DNA of 41,945 nucleotides, taken from contig JAUYAK010000075.1 of assembly GCA_030693515.1 (NCBI GenBank), forward strand, positions 1 to 41,945, read 5' to 3'. This DNA is from Opitutaceae bacterium. GTDB lineage: Bacteria; Verrucomicrobiota; Verrucomicrobiia; Opitutales; Opitutaceae. Below, one piece after another: positions 9,643-16,202 of this stretch. The notes under the pieces were generated by a model that saw only the letters and a program-made list of their open reading frames with translations, was not told the origin of the DNA and ran no database searches. The position numbers and the translations under genes are program-made. Each line of letters starts with the position of its first letter. Position 1 is the first letter of the stretch.

Positions 9643-9843
9643 CTACTGGGCCAGGCGGCGAAAAAGCTCCGGGTGCCGGTCGATGAATTTTTCGCCCACG
9701 GCCAGCCCCTCGGCGACGCCCGCGCGCCGCACACCCTCGTCCGGGGGCTTGGCGCCTGACGAAGCCTCGAGGTGCAATTTCACCTTTTCCCGCTCAGTCG
9801 GCGGAAGCTGGTCGATCATCGCGATGATTTCGGCGGCGCTCAC
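9643..9843 (-). CDS. Putative antitoxin paired with the Doc-family toxin
   Basis: Small 66-residue protein directly upstream of the doc gene, with 3 bases between stop and start. It opens MSAAEIIAMIDQLPPTEREKV, a short helical pattern (AEII-x-x-I-x-x-LPP-x-ER) common among antitoxins encoded before PIN and Doc toxins. It continues with a charged region and ends in EKFIDRHPELFRRLAQ, a likely toxin-wrapping helix. No clear ribbon-helix-helix or other DNA-binding motif is apparent, so autoregulation is uncertain. The identification rests mainly on size, order and spacing in the operon. A possible promoter would lie in 9844-9984, where no strong consensus was seen. Confidence 0.7.
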   Translation of the reverse strand: MSAAEIIAMIDQLPPTEREKVKLHLEASSGAKPPDEGVRRAGVAEGLAVGEKFIDRHPELFRRLAQ

Positions 9844-9918
9844 AATGCCTCCAAGCTACCCTTTCCGCCCTGCCGCGCAAGCCCCACGACCGGCACAGCG
9901 CCCCGCGTGGAAACAGCA

Positions 9919-9942
9919 GCGCCGGTCTTCCGGGACCGGCGC
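9919..9942 (-). terminator. Strong hairpin downstream of the thioredoxin-fold gene
   Basis: A perfect 9-base-pair stem, GCGCCGGTC (9919-9927) with GACCGGCGC (9934-9942) and a 6-base loop, lies 43 bases after the stop codon of the minus-strand thioredoxin-fold gene and ahead of the antitoxin gene. No T-run follows on the minus strand, so it is a possible but not canonical Rho-independent terminator. The rest of 9844-9984 shows nothing else recognisable. Confidence 0.35.
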
Positions 9943-9984
9943 ATCCGTGGTGCGGCGGATCGCGCCGCGGGCCATGCTACACGC

Positions 9985-11130
9985 TTACTTCTTCGCCGGC
10001 TCGAGCAGGCGCTTCACCGGATTCTCGATCTGGTTCGCCGGCAGGTTGATCGTCAGGTTGGTGCCCTGCATGCTCGCCTGCAGCATGCCTTTTTGATCGA
10101 AGATCAGGAGCGCAGGAACGCCGGTGATGTTGAGCTTCGGCGCGAAATCGTTCTTGGCGCCTTTGCCGTCGAAATGCACCGGCCACTTGATGCCCTTCTC
10201 CTTGATGGCGGCGAGGACCTTGGCGCGGTCCTCCTCCTTGTCGAAGCACACGGTCACCATCTCGAGGCCCTTCCGCTTGTAGTCGGAGGAGACGCGCTGC
10301 AGGTTGTCTAAATTGGACACCGAGGTGCGGTTGGTGGTGGACCAGAAATAAAGCGCGACCACCTTGCCGCGCAGCTGCGCCAGATCGAACTCCTTGCCGT
10401 CGAGGGCGGTGAACTTGAGATCGTAGGGGGCCTTGCGCGCCTCGATGATGTTGAGCTCGGTCTGCGCCATCCCGGCGACACCCTTGTCGGCGTGCTTGAG
10501 CATCCGCTTCAGGTGCTCCTCGACCTTCGCGAAGGGCGGCTGGTTGAGCACGGTGAGCAAGTGCGTGTAGGAGCGCTCGCGCTCGGTGAGGAAACGGCCG
10601 ATGCCCGGCACCGTGGCGATCTCATCGAGCTTCTCCCGGAGCGCGGCCAGCAGCGCCGGCGTCGGTCCCGCGCGCAGTTCGGCGTCCGCCGCGGCGGCCT
10701 CGACCGCCTGCAGCGCGGCTCCCGTCGGATCGCTCACGCCTTCCTTGAAGCGCTCGTTGGTCACCGCGAGGCGGAGGTTGGAAAGATACGAGGTGCGCAG
10801 CGCGGGTTGCTTGGCGTCCGTGTTGTTGTTGCCGTAGAAAGCGAGATCGCGGACGGCGTCGCCGGCCCGGCCGTGGGTCGGATACTTCACGAGGTAGGCG
10901 ACACCGGCGGCGATCACCTTTTGGAAACGGGCCTGGTCCTTGGGACCGGGATCGGTGCGGGCCTTGTTGAACTCGTCGTAGGCCAGGTCAGCGGGCGTCT
11001 TGGGGGCCGCGGCTTTTTTCTCGCCGCCCTTGTCGCCACCTTTGGCGCCACCTTTCGGGGCTTGGGCCAGCACGGTTGAGCCGCAGACGAGGAGACAGAG
11101 GCAGGAGGCGAAGAGGAGACGTGTGCTCAT
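9985..11130 (-). CDS. Secreted thioredoxin-fold (redoxin) protein lacking the CxxC cysteines
   Basis: Predicted 381-residue exported protein. A signal peptide ends in VLAQA (about 23), followed by a Gly/Lys-rich low-complexity linker (26-45). The middle (about 46-230) is helical and unassigned. The C-terminal domain (about 235-381) is of the AhpC/TlpA redoxin type: [21 protein letters not shown], then later [10 protein letters not shown] and the cis-proline-like [11 protein letters not shown]. At the active-site position, where TlpA-type proteins have W-C-x-x-C, this one reads W263-S-T-T-N-R-T-S270. Both cysteines are replaced (Asn267 and Ser270), so disulfide chemistry is unlikely. It may act as a binding or scaffold protein. 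It is divergent from the monooxygenase gene across 142 bases. Confidence 0.85.
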   Translation of the reverse strand: MSTRLLFASCLCLLVCGSTVLAQAPKGGAKGGDKGGEKKAAAPKTPADLAYDEFNKARTDPGPKDQARFQKVIAAGVAYLVKYPTHGRAGDAVRDLAFYGNNNTDAKQPALRTSYLSNLRLAVTNERFKEGVSDPTGAALQAVEAAAADAELRAGPTPALLAALREKLDEIATVPGIGRFLTERERSYTHLLTVLNQPPFAKVEEHLKRMLKHADKGVAGMAQTELNIIEARKAPYDLKFTALDGKEFDLAQLRGKVVALYFWSTTNRTSVSNLDNLQRVSSDYKRKGLEMVTVCFDKEEDRAKVLAAIKEKGIKWPVHFDGKGAKNDFAPKLNITGVPALLIFDQKGMLQASMQGTNLTINLPANQIENPVKRLLEPAKK

Positions 11131-11272
11131 GGGGAAGGAGGGGTTTGGAGTAACTCGAAGGAAGGCGATCGCTACCCATCAGACGGACACTGGCAAGGCA
11201 AACTGGCCGGGCCGGCGGGCGCGGTGCGATTTTCAGGTTTCGCCCGCCACCGCTCCCCCGCAGTCTCGGGCC

Positions 11273-11578
11273 ATGCTCATCGTCCACGTCCAGGTCCACG
11301 TGCGCCCCGAATGCGTCGAGGCGTTCAAGGCCGCCACGCTCGCCAACGCCCGCGCCAGTGTGCGCGAGCCCGGCGTCGCGCGCTTCGATGTCGTGCAGCA
11401 GGCCGATGACCCGACCCGGTTCGTGCTCGTCGAGGCCTACCGCACTGCCGCCGCGCCGGCCGTGCACAAGGCGACCGCGCACTACGCCGCGTGGCGCGAC
11501 AACGTCGCCCCCATGATGGCGTCGCCGCGCACGAGCGTGAAATTCGCCAACCTGTTTCCCGCCGAGTCGGAGTGGTGA
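11273..11578 (+). CDS. Antibiotic biosynthesis monooxygenase (ABM) domain protein
   Basis: Predicted 101-residue single-domain protein of the dimeric alpha/beta-barrel ABM family (LsrG/YgiN-like). It starts [21 protein letters not shown], the first strand and helix typical of the family. Then come [20 protein letters not shown], the conserved E-x-G-x-x-x-F-x-V pattern, and the [12 protein letters not shown] segment containing the two usual His residues. Members are cofactor-free oxygenases or isomerases of quinol-like or small keto substrates. The ATG at 11273 is chosen because the domain starts there. The last base pair of codons overlaps the next gene (TGATG), so translation of the alcohol dehydrogenase is coupled. 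The pair may act on one small carbonyl compound, which is inference. Confidence 0.85.
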   Translation: MLIVHVQVHVRPECVEAFKAATLANARASVREPGVARFDVVQQADDPTRFVLVEAYRTAAAPAVHKATAHYAAWRDNVAPMMASPRTSVKFANLFPAESEW

Positions 11579-12732
11579 TGCGCTTCGAGTTCGCCACCGC
11601 CGCGCGCATTGTCTTCGGCCCCGGCACCCTCGCCGGGATCGGACCACTCGCGCGCGCCCACGGCCGGCGCGCACTCGTCGTGACCGGCCGCGATCCCGCG
11701 CGCGCCGTCCGGCTGCTCGAGCTGCTGCGCGCCGCCGGCCTCGCGATCACGACCGTGGCCATCGTGCGCGAACCCACGATCGACGACATCACGGCCGCCA
11801 CAGCCGAGGCCCGCGCGGCCGGTTGCGAGGTCGTGATCGGCTGCGGAGGCGGGGCGGCACTCGATTCAGCCAAAGCCGTCGCCGCCCTGCTCACCAACCC
11901 CGGCGAGCTGCTCAACTACCTTGAGGTCGTGGGCCGCGCGCAACCGCTGCCCCACGCCGCCGCACCCTGTCTCGCCATCCCCACGACCGCTGGCACCGGC
12001 TCGGAGGTCACCCGCAACGCCGTCCTCGCCTCCCCCGCCCACCGGGTGAAGGCCAGCCTGCGCTGCGCCTCGATGCTCCCGCGGGTCGCGCTCGTCGATC
12101 CCGAGCTCACGCACGATCTTCCGCCGGCGCTCACCGCCGCCACCGGACTCGATGCGCTTACCCAGCTCATCGAGCCCTATCTCTCGCTCCGCGCCAACCC
12201 GCTCACGGATGCACTGTGCGCCGAGGGCTTGCGCCGGGCCGCGCGTTCGCTCCGCCGCGCGGTCGAGCACGGTCGCGACGCCGCCGCGCGGGAGGACATG
12301 GCGCTCGCCAGTCTCCACGGCGGCCTCGCGCTCGCCAACGCCGGCCTCGGCGCCGTGCACGGGTTCGCCGGACCAATTGGCGGGATGTTCCCCGCCCCGC
12401 ATGGGGCGGTCTGCGCGGCGCTGCTGCCGCACGTGCTGGAAACGAACCTCGCCGCCCTCCGCGCCCGCGCCCCGCACTCGCCCGCCCTGCCCCGCTACGC
12501 CGAGATCGCGCGGCTCGTCACCGGCGCGCCGCATGCGACGGCGGAGGACGGCCTGCGTTGGGTGCGCACCCTCGTCGCCGCGCTCGGCCTGCCGCCGCTG
12601 CGCCACTATGGCATCACGCCGGCCGATACGCCCGCGATCACCGCTGCGGCGGCAAGGGCGAGCAGCATGCAGGCGAATCCCATCGTGCTGACCGCCGACG
12701 AACTGGCAGCCGTGGTCACTGCCGCCTTGTAG
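11578..12732 (+). CDS. Iron-containing alcohol dehydrogenase family protein
   Basis: Predicted 384-residue group III (iron-type) NAD(P)-dependent alcohol or aldehyde dehydrogenase. The nucleotide-binding GGGAALDSAK is at 91-100, with PTTAGTGSE (135-143) and the metal-binding stretch GLDALTQLIEPYLS. Ligands inferred from FucO-type enzymes are Asp192, His261 (VHGFAGPIGG) and His275 (FPAPHG). The fourth position, usually His, is Gln196; I recall DALTQ-IEP as a frequent variant in one subfamily, so this alone need not mean inactivity. Substrate unknown. It starts at the ATG overlapping the monooxygenase stop. Its own stop codon TAG is part of the GTAG head of a REPIN-like element, so the C-terminus may have been set by that insertion. 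Confidence 0.88.
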   Translation: MRFEFATAARIVFGPGTLAGIGPLARAHGRRALVVTGRDPARAVRLLELLRAAGLAITTVAIVREPTIDDITAATAEARAAGCEVVIGCGGGAALDSAKAVAALLTNPGELLNYLEVVGRAQPLPHAAAPCLAIPTTAGTGSEVTRNAVLASPAHRVKASLRCASMLPRVALVDPELTHDLPPALTAATGLDALTQLIEPYLSLRANPLTDALCAEGLRRAARSLRRAVEHGRDAAAREDMALASLHGGLALANAGLGAVHGFAGPIGGMFPAPHGAVCAALLPHVLETNLAALRARAPHSPALPRYAEIARLVTGAPHATAEDGLRWVRTLVAALGLPPLRHYGITPADTPAITAAAARASSMQANPIVLTADELAAVVTAAL

Positions 12733-12805
12733 CGGCGTGCGTCCCTGCCCGCCGTGGTTTGACGGACACCCTGAACCGGCAGGCAGAGACGCCCGCCGTT
12801 GCTAC
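12729..12805. repeat. REPIN-like inverted pair of GTAG-headed hairpins
   Basis: Two GTAG-headed imperfect hairpins face each other across a short spacer. The left unit has GTAG at 12729-12732 and a stem within 12733-12754 (CGGCG..GC, loop GTCCCT, GC..CGCCG). The right unit is read on the minus strand, with GTAG at 12805-12802 and a stem within 12777-12798 (loop GTCTCT). The element fills the whole space between the convergent dehydrogenase and NR-kinase genes. The TAG of the left head is the dehydrogenase stop (12730-12732); the TAG of the right head is the kinase stop (12804-12802). The loop GTCCCT recurs in the solo unit at 32510-32532. Confidence 0.6.
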
Positions 12806-13338
12806 GCCAGCACCCGCTCCACCGCCGCGATGGCCGCACGCGTGCGCTCCGGCCAGTCGCCGCGAATTTCCACCAAGGGCAGGCCGCGCGATTCCAGAGC
12901 CGCTCGCCAGAGCTCCCGCGCCCGGCCCCGGCCCGCCGCGTCGGGAAAACTCCGCTGCGGGTCCGGCTCGAACGGCACGTCCGTGTCGCACAAGAGCCAC
13001 AGCGCGACCTCGCGCGCCCGCTCCTCCGCCTCGGCCCGCACCCAGGCCGGGCACGCCCCGGGAAACAGCACGTCGTCCCACAGCGTGCAGGTCAGCAGAT
13101 CCGTGTCGAAAAACACCGCGCGCCGCGCCGCCGCGATGGCGCGGTCCTCGTTGGCCAGCTGGCCGAGGGCAATGCTGCCGAGGTCTTCGGCCGTGATCTT
13201 GCCTGCCTTAATCGCCCAAAACTCGCGGACGAACTCCTCCGCCCACGGCTCGCCAAAGTGCGCCGCGAGCCGCTGCGCGAGCACCGTCTTGCCCGTCGAT
13301 TCCGTGCCAAAGACCACGATGCGCTTGGGGTTGCTCAT
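12802..13338 (-). CDS. Ribosylnicotinamide kinase-like ATPase (NadR C-terminal domain type)
   Basis: Predicted 178-residue P-loop kinase corresponding to the C-terminal half of NadR, without its DNA-binding and adenylyltransferase parts. Motifs: VVFGTESTGKTVLAQRLA (P-loop, about residues 9-18), then EPWAEEFVREFW, FFDTDLLTCTLW and LLCDTDVPFEPDPQRS, all typical of nicotinamide riboside kinases of this type. It would phosphorylate nicotinamide riboside to NMN. The ATG overlaps the TGA of pnuC by 4 bases; pairing with the transporter strongly supports the role, because uptake by PnuC is driven by trapping through phosphorylation. The stop codon TAG belongs to the REPIN-like element downstream. 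Confidence 0.87.
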   Translation of the reverse strand: MSNPKRIVVFGTESTGKTVLAQRLAAHFGEPWAEEFVREFWAIKAGKITAEDLGSIALGQLANEDRAIAAARRAVFFDTDLLTCTLWDDVLFPGACPAWVRAEAEERAREVALWLLCDTDVPFEPDPQRSFPDAAGRGRARELWRAALESRGLPLVEIRGDWPERTRAAIAAVERVLA

Positions 13339-13955
13339 GATTTTGCCGGGGATACGGCACCCGTTTTCGCCCTCAGCCAGGCACGCCAGCCCACCACCGC
13401 CAGCCCGAGGTAGATCGCGTAAAGAAACGCCGTGTAGGCGAGCGCCGCCTGCCAATACGCCGCGATGGCGACCGCGTTGACGACGATCCACAGCGGCCAG
13501 TTGTCGATGGCCTTCCGCGCCTGCAGCCACTGCGCCACGATGCCAAACACCGCGATGAACGCGTCGCGCCACGGCATGATCGCATCCGTCCAGCGTTGCA
13601 GGGCGAGCGCCCAGGCCGCCGTCATCGCAAGCCCGGCGAGCGCGATTATGCCCCGGGCTCGCCACGAGAGCGCTGTGACCGGCAGCTCCGCCGCCGCCCC
13701 GCGATCACGCACCCAGTGCCACCAGCCCCAGGCGAGGGCCGCGAAGAAAAATACCTGCTGCGTCGCGTCCGCATAGAACTTCGTCCGGAAGAAAAGCACG
13801 CCCTGCACCGTCACCGCCACCAGCCCGACCGGAAACGCCCACAGCGATCGCCGGATCATCAGCGCCACGCCGACGAGGCCGAGCACGAGGTTCACCTGAT
13901 CGAGCGGCTGCGCCTCGACGAGGCCCGCCCAGATGGTGCGCCCGATCTCGCTCAC
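13335..13955 (-). CDS. pnuC: Nicotinamide riboside transporter PnuC
   Basis: Predicted 206-residue inner-membrane protein with about seven hydrophobic segments. It fits the PnuC family: LVGVALMIRRSLWAFPVGLV near the start, the FADAxQ-like segment FYADATQQVFFFAALAWGWWHW with the aromatic W-x-W pattern, and the C-terminal NWPLWIVVNAVAIAAYW followed by TAFLYAIYLGLAVVG. PnuC mediates facilitated uptake of nicotinamide riboside for NAD salvage; related proteins take thiamine or riboflavin, but the NR kinase gene directly downstream favours nicotinamide riboside. The start is GTG at 13955, and its GTGA overlaps the hslO stop by 4 bases. The end overlaps the kinase start by 4 bases. Confidence 0.92.
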   Translation of the reverse strand: MSEIGRTIWAGLVEAQPLDQVNLVLGLVGVALMIRRSLWAFPVGLVAVTVQGVLFFRTKFYADATQQVFFFAALAWGWWHWVRDRGAAAELPVTALSWRARGIIALAGLAMTAAWALALQRWTDAIMPWRDAFIAVFGIVAQWLQARKAIDNWPLWIVVNAVAIAAYWQAALAYTAFLYAIYLGLAVVGWRAWLRAKTGAVSPAKS

Positions 13956-14764
13956 GGTTTCGGGCCGCTACCCGCCACAAACGCCTCCAGCGCCTCGCGC
14001 GTGACCACGTGCCGCGCGCCGCAGCGCGGGCAGCGAATCTCGATCGTGGGGTCGCCGGCGAAAAGACCGTCCGGGTCCTCGCGCATCGTCGGCGCGAGCA
14101 CCTCCATCATCCGGGACTGGTTGCAGCCGCAGTGCCAGCGCTGGATGCGGCGTTCGAGCAGCGAGAGCGTCTCCGTCTTGTCCAAGTCACGCACCGTCTC
14201 CGGTGTGAGCGCCGCGAACCAGGGCAGGTCGCAGTCCGGGTGCTCGGAGACGAGTGCGAACTCCTCCTCGCCGAGCTGGAAGAAGCGCGCGCCGCGCTGC
14301 TCGCTTTGCGTGTAGAATTTCTCCGCCGCCGCCAGCGGGTCCGCGCCCTCGAAGGTCACGGCGCTGCGGCGCTTCTCCCCGCGGCCGCGGACGACATCCG
14401 CATAGAAAATGTTTTCCGGGAGCTCCTTCACATTCTCCTCGAAGACGCGGCCGGTGACCGCCCCGGTCCCGTTGTCGCCGGTGAGGAAGAGGTTCACCCG
14501 CGGCTGCTGGAAATTGATCGTCCAGGCCGTGATCTCGTTCCATGGGCGCGAGGCGCAGTGCAGCGTGAAGGCCGCGAGCGCGCGCTTGAACATCGCATCA
14601 TGCACCGGCGAGACCTTGATCCCGTGCGTGCTCAGATGGAGGTAGTAGTCGACGAAGAGTTCGCCGAAATCCGCGCGCGCCACGACGGCGTTGCGGTTCC
14701 GCACGTAATGCGTGCGGATCTCGAGGCCGGATTCGGCGGGATTGGGCGGCGTGGTCTCGGGCAT
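13952..14764 (-). CDS. hslO: Redox-regulated chaperone Hsp33
   Basis: Predicted 270-residue Hsp33-family holdase. The zinc redox switch is intact near the C-terminus: Cys212-x-Cys214 (HCGCNQSR), then 30 residues, then Cys245-x-x-Cys248 (RCPRCG), matching the family spacing of C-x-C, 27-32 residues, C-x-x-C. In Hsp33, oxidation releases zinc, unfolds the linker and activates substrate holding. The N-terminal part carries the VVARADFGELF and THGIKVSPVHDA segments. The ATG at 14764 is chosen because the protein pattern begins there, although the frame stays open upstream. It sits between a methyltransferase-like gene (50 bases) and pnuC (4-base overlap) in one minus-strand run, linking oxidative stress protection with NAD precursor salvage. 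Confidence 0.9.
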   Translation of the reverse strand: MPETTPPNPAESGLEIRTHYVRNRNAVVARADFGELFVDYYLHLSTHGIKVSPVHDAMFKRALAAFTLHCASRPWNEITAWTINFQQPRVNLFLTGDNGTGAVTGRVFEENVKELPENIFYADVVRGRGEKRRSAVTFEGADPLAAAEKFYTQSEQRGARFFQLGEEEFALVSEHPDCDLPWFAALTPETVRDLDKTETLSLLERRIQRWHCGCNQSRMMEVLAPTMREDPDGLFAGDPTIEIRCPRCGARHVVTREALEAFVAGSGPKP

Positions 14765-14814
14765 CAGGCCACGTTTACAAGGATTGCCCGGATGTCCAAC
14801 CCGCGGCGGTCCGC

Positions 14815-15471
14815 CTACAATTCCCCGCGCGTGACGGTCAGCGCCTGCGCCAGCGCCGCGCGTTTCCGCGCCTGCTCCACCCCGAGCGCGTCCAGCCCCA
14901 GGGCATTGGCCACCGCCAGCACCGTCCCCACCCCGCAGAAGGGATCGAATATCATCCGGGCGCCGGCGTGCTCCTGCGCAAACCGCACCGCGTGCGCCGC
15001 CGCCCGCACGCCCATCGCCCGCACCCACTTCACCTCCCCTGCGTCCGTGATCACATCCGGGATCCCCAGCACTTCCGGGCAGCGCAGCGCCCGCGAGACC
15101 GCGATCAGATGCGTGTAACCCGGACGGCCATGCGTGAGCATCCCCGCCGGCCGCCGGCAGACGATCTTGTGAAACAGCACGCGCGCTCCCGCCTCCTCCG
15201 CCGCGCGGATCACCATCGCGCCCTTGTCGATCCATTCTCCGTCGCGCTTGATGTCGCTCTGGAAGAAGAGCGCCGCGCTCTCCGCGGGCACGGCGTCCAC
15301 CACCAGCCGAACCGCTTCCTGAAACCACACCCGCCACGCCGGCAGCGCCAGATTCACCTCCGACACATCCGGCAGCGAAGTCACCGCGCACGCGCCGGCG
15401 ATCACGCCGCGCGCGCGCATCCACGGAATCGCATCCGCGCATTCGACGGTGCGTTGCGGTTCAGCCGGCAT
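14815..15471 (-). CDS. Methyltransferase-like protein with permuted amino-MTase motifs
   Basis: Predicted 218-residue protein with a SAM-binding motif near its C-terminus, DPFCGVGTV at 176-184, like motif I of N4/N6 amino-methyltransferases. A motif-IV-like TSLPD sits near the N-terminus at 31-35, where active enzymes carry (S/T/D)PPY. The order (motif IV before motif I) is that of permuted, beta-class enzymes. The change from PPY to LPD makes a classical base-methylating activity uncertain. The central block KIVCRRPAGMLTHGRPGYTH looks conserved but I cannot assign it. The ATG at 15471 overlaps the upstream nuclease-fold gene by 11 bases. A DNA, rRNA or tRNA methyltransferase-type role is possible; the substrate is unknown. 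Confidence 0.6.
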   Translation of the reverse strand: MPAEPQRTVECADAIPWMRARGVIAGACAVTSLPDVSEVNLALPAWRVWFQEAVRLVVDAVPAESAALFFQSDIKRDGEWIDKGAMVIRAAEEAGARVLFHKIVCRRPAGMLTHGRPGYTHLIAVSRALRCPEVLGIPDVITDAGEVKWVRAMGVRAAAHAVRFAQEHAGARMIFDPFCGVGTVLAVANALGLDALGVEQARKRAALAQALTVTRGEL

Positions 15472-16198
15472 CGCGCACCTCCTCGTCGTCGTCCACCTCG
15501 GGCACCTCCGCCGACGGCAGCACCACACCGGCCGCACGATGGGCGGCCCGCGTCGCCGTCACCGCGATCGATTCCAGCAAAGCCGTGCGCTGCGCCGCCG
15601 TCGCGCCGAGGTTCGTCGGTGCCCGCGCCAGCCGGAGTTCGTCGTCCGCGCGCACGAGCAGGCCCCAGCCGGCCGGGATTTCCGCCTCCGCGAAGATATT
15701 TTCCTCCACCACAAGATAGAGGTAGTCCGCACAACGATAACGAAACAGCTTCGAGAACTTCGTCCCATGCAGCACGCGACGCTGCACCGTTTCCAGCTCG
15801 TCGAGGACGCGGCGATAGGAGCGATGCTCAAGGCCGGAGAAATCCCACGCGTCGAACTCCGGCCAGAGCGCCTCGCCGCGGCGCAGGTCCGGCCGGTGCA
15901 TCGCGAGCAGCTCCTCGAGCGCCCGCCGCCGTTCCGCCAGCTCGGCGAGCCGGGTGCGCGTCTCCATCTCGGCATGTGCATCCTTGAGCAGATCGGCCCG
16001 CGCCTGCTTGCACTCGAAAATCGCCGTGCGCGCCTCGGCGCGGTCCCGCCGCGGCGGCGCATAGGCCGCGACATCCGCGCGATAGCCACTCCGGGGCACG
16101 CGCACCTCGGGCGCCGCGATGGCGAAGCCATTCGCCTGCGCCCACACGAGCGCGAGGATTTTCAGGCGGCGATGCGATGCGGTTTCAGAAGCAGGCAT
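15461..16198 (-). CDS. MmcB-like PD-(D/E)XK nuclease-fold protein
   Basis: Predicted 245-residue protein with a putative nuclease core: YRADVAAY (Asp42) and AIFECKQARADLLKD (Glu62-x-Lys64), the D...E-x-K pattern of PD-(D/E)XK enzymes. Later come YRCADYLYLVVEE (about 154-166) and IPAGWGLLV. The order ECK, S/ARADxxxD, then CADxxYxVV and PxxxGLLV matches the MmcB family of DNA repair-associated nucleases. Here about 80 charged, coiled-coil-like residues (75-150) are inserted between the E-x-K strand and the CAD strand. The C-terminus is acidic. The gene starts 4 bases after the glycosyltransferase stop and overlaps the methyltransferase-like gene by 11 bases. A function in DNA repair is inferred from the fold only. 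Confidence 0.55.
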   Translation of the reverse strand: MPASETASHRRLKILALVWAQANGFAIAAPEVRVPRSGYRADVAAYAPPRRDRAEARTAIFECKQARADLLKDAHAEMETRTRLAELAERRRALEELLAMHRPDLRRGEALWPEFDAWDFSGLEHRSYRRVLDELETVQRRVLHGTKFSKLFRYRCADYLYLVVEENIFAEAEIPAGWGLLVRADDELRLARAPTNLGATAAQRTALLESIAVTATRAAHRAAGVVLPSAEVPEVDDDEEVRDAG

Positions 16199-16202
16199 GG
16201 CG

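Noticed and set aside
11578-12732. Iron-type alcohol dehydrogenase inactivated by the loss of a metal-ligand His (Gln196)
   Set aside because: The DALTQ-IEP form is, to my memory, common in one subfamily, and the other ligands Asp192, His261 and His275 are present.
14815-16198. Restriction-modification or defence pair from the nuclease-fold and methyltransferase-like genes
   Set aside because: The methyltransferase-like protein lacks a PPY motif, the nuclease resembles repair protein MmcB, and both sit in a housekeeping-type operon with hslO and pnuC.
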